6,849 nucleotides of DNA, from the NCBI GenBank assembly GCA_030145595.1, contig JAQYVG010000182.1, positions 1-6,849 on the forward strand, in the 5' to 3' direction. The notes beneath the pieces were generated by a model that worked only from the letters and a program-made list of their open reading frames with translations, was not told where the DNA came from and ran no database searches. The translations under genes and the position numbers were made by a program. This document shows positions 5,819 through 6,849 of this stretch, piece after piece. The number at the start of each line of letters is the position of its first letter. Within the stretch, counting starts at the first letter, position 1. The DNA comes from Desulfobacterales bacterium (GTDB lineage Bacteria; Desulfobacterota; Desulfobacteria; Desulfobacterales; UBA11574).

Positions 5819-6439
5819 ATGAACACGACCGATCACCCCAAAAAATTGGCCCGCTCTGAGTGGGGTCCGCGTTTGTGCGATTGGCCATTGACCGGAAGAG
5901 TACTGGTAACCACGATCATTGTGATGATGTCCATAGGGCTCTGTTTTGCCGTCGGACAGATCATCGTGCATGATATTATTCCCACCTTTTCAGCTGATAG
6001 CAAACAGATGGTGTCGGATCACAGTGATATGGAAAAAAAATCCGATATGCGGGGGGATCTATTTAAAGATGCTCCCGGCGATCTGTTTGCCGATGACTCT
6101 GGAGAAGAAAAGGCCGTCCCTTTTTACCAAACCGATGAGTTTATCTTTGCCCTGAAATTTACCCACATCCACATTTTCGGCATGAGCGCCATCTTCATCC
6201 TGATGGGGATGATCGTCCTTTTCCTTGACCTTAGCATAAAGGCCCGCGTCTGGCTGATTGTACTTCCCTTCATCGGTGTTATCATCGATTTGACATCCGT
6301 CTGGCTGAAGCTGTTCGTTCACCCCGCCTTTTTTTGGCTGCACATCCCTGGCGGAGCGCTATTTGGAGTAGTTTTTGCCATCGATGCCGTTCTAATGCTT
6401 CAGCAGATGTGGACAAATCCTTCCGCAGGTAACTTATAG
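5819..6439 (+). CDS. Four-helix membrane protein with conserved-looking membrane histidines, unknown function
   Basis: The protein has 206 residues. A cytoplasmic basic N-terminus (1-25) leads to helix 1 (about 26-50), then an acidic loop (51-108) and three helices (about 109-137, 143-163, 170-196). Histidines at or in the membrane are H116 and H118 (F-T-H-I-H-I-F-G-M), H168 (V-H-P-A-F-F-W) and H175 (W-L-H-I-P-G-G-A). The His/Gly/aromatic pattern suggests a cofactor site such as b-type heme, but I know no named family. The loop contains a near repeat, GDLFKDAP then GDLFADDS (79-94). The ATG at 5819 lies 8 bases after the preceding stop, with AAAGG at 5809-5813, so it is coupled to the HGxxxHG protein; the two probably work together at the outer face of the inner membrane. 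No clear terminator follows. Confidence 0.8.
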   Translation: MNTTDHPKKLARSEWGPRLCDWPLTGRVLVTTIIVMMSIGLCFAVGQIIVHDIIPTFSADSKQMVSDHSDMEKKSDMRGDLFKDAPGDLFADDSGEEKAVPFYQTDEFIFALKFTHIHIFGMSAIFILMGMIVLFLDLSIKARVWLIVLPFIGVIIDLTSVWLKLFVHPAFFWLHIPGGALFGVVFAIDAVLMLQQMWTNPSAGNL

Positions 6440-6733
6440 CCCAAATTCCGTAGCATCTCAAAAAATCCTTATACTTGAGCCTGTCGTAGCGTAGAAGATT
6501 TATCCGTCTTTGGAGGATCCCGCTCATCGGGGACGCAGAGATCGGGCAAAAGGGGAAGTTTTGAAACAGGATCACGTGTATATTATTTACCCACCTAGAT
6601 AGCCCTGAAAAGCGCAAGTCGGTTACTTTTTATCCATTTTTTTATGTCTTTTCACAAAAAGATAACACTTCCTCTCATAATGAAAGTGAATAATATTTGT
6701 AAATTTAAGCAGTTAAACTTAAGCACTACAATG
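6440..6733. other. Intergenic region with a GC-richer structured patch, no supported gene
   Basis: I support no gene here. Positions 6505-6535 can fold as CGTC(6505-6508)/GACG(6532-6535) around CCCG(6519-6522)-CTCAT-CGGG(6528-6531), with a 10-base one-sided bulge. The patch is richer in GC than its flanks. From 6620 the region is AT-rich, with a short inverted repeat TCTTTT-CACA-AAAAGA (6647-6662), another CACTT-N13-AAGTG (6666-6670, 6684-6688), and a direct repeat TTAAGCA (6705-6711, 6719-6725) just before the sigma-54 promoter. Any of these could bind an activator, but none is diagnostic. Confidence 0.4.
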
Positions 6734-6749
6734 TGGCACAGCTTTTGCT
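6734..6749 (+). promoter_or_regulatory. Consensus sigma-54 (RpoN) -24/-12 promoter
   Basis: The bases TGGCACA-GCTT-TTGCT match the sigma-54 consensus TGGCACRNNNNTTGCW at every defined position. The GG (6735-6736) and GC (6747-6748) are 12 bases apart as required. Transcription should start near 6760, leaving a leader of about 40 bases before the TTG start at 6799. Sigma-54 promoters need an AAA+ enhancer-binding activator bound upstream, so the gene that follows is probably switched on by a specific signal. Confidence 0.8.
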
Positions 6750-6798
6750 TTAGAAATATAATAAAAAGCAAAGAAAACTTAGCGTGGGAGGTATTGCC

Positions 6799-6849
6799 TT
6801 GAAAAAAACAACGACTTTACCAGAAATTTTTATCGATCCGGTCTGTATG
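6799..6849 (+). CDS. Start of a YHS-type metal-binding protein or YHS-bearing metal P-type ATPase (3' end outside window)
   Basis: Only 17 codons are visible. A TTG start at 6799 is fixed by GGGAGG (6786-6791, 7-base spacing) and is followed by MKKTTTLPEIFIDPVCM. The D-P-V-C-M string matches the opening of YHS domains (D-P-V-C-G-M in most), which occur at the N-terminus of copper/silver P-type ATPases and as small stand-alone metal-binding proteins. Which of these it is cannot be told from this fragment. It lies directly downstream of the sigma-54 promoter. Confidence that this is a real gene start is good; the family call is tentative. Confidence 0.55.
   Translation, partial: MKKTTTLPEIFIDPVCM

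Noticed and set aside
6528..6547. GGGGACGCAGAG as part of a GEMM cyclic-di-GMP riboswitch
   Set aside because: The GGCAAACC strand and the P1/P2 helices of that riboswitch are not found upstream, and the patch is too far from the next start with a sigma-54 promoter in between.
6282..6617. A 111-residue minus-strand ORF
   Set aside because: Half of it is antisense to the well-supported 5819-6439 membrane protein, and it has no recognisable domain; noted only as a possible repeat-element signature.

Overview
The window reads as a chromosomal segment from an anaerobic, selenoprotein-using bacterium. A Desulfobacterota (deltaproteobacterial sulfate reducer) origin is the most likely. Pointers are an in-frame UGA exactly where a redox cysteine belongs in a TlpA-type thioredoxin, a perfect sigma-54 promoter, a fused b6-type cytochrome b, and a class III cyclase-TolB-TPR protein. 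The taxonomic call is inference; there is no rRNA or phylogenetic marker here.

Left block (1-3085, + strand). A gene cut by the window edge (2-337) overlaps the ribosome binding site of a TlpA/thioredoxin-fold protein (350-988). Its active site reads W-A-T-W-UGA-P-Y-C, and a stem-loop with a GGUC apex starts about 15 nt after the UGA. I read this as one selenoprotein of 212 residues and not as two ORFs or a pseudogene. After a 250-base gap with a candidate sigma-70 promoter come a 99-residue two-helix membrane protein with a Cys/His/Asp cluster (1239-1538), a seven-helix cytochrome b (1682-2707) and a small exported beta-rich protein whose mature form should begin with His (2729-3085).

Middle (3241-5133, - strand). 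A convergent 630-residue protein joins a class III nucleotide cyclase domain, one membrane helix, a TolB-like domain and C-terminal TPRs. Its substrate-specifying positions are unusual.

Right block (5439-6849, + strand). A 305-base AT-rich divergent region rich in TTGAC/GTCAA words precedes a two-gene unit: a small exported protein with an N-terminal HGxxxHG motif (5439-5810) and a four-helix membrane protein with membrane histidines (5819-6439). Then comes a 359-base gap holding a GC-richer structured patch and a consensus sigma-54 promoter. The gap ends at a TTG-started gene whose first residues contain DPVCM, as in YHS metal-binding domains; it runs off the window.

How they may fit together (inference): the left and right blocks look like envelope redox and metal biology. 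They hold a quinol-type cytochrome b, a periplasmic selenol/thiol oxidoreductase, two exported proteins with predicted His1, and a YHS-type protein. Copper handling or respiratory cytochrome assembly are the simplest themes, but no gene here proves either. The strongest finding is the selenoprotein with its SECIS-like hairpin.
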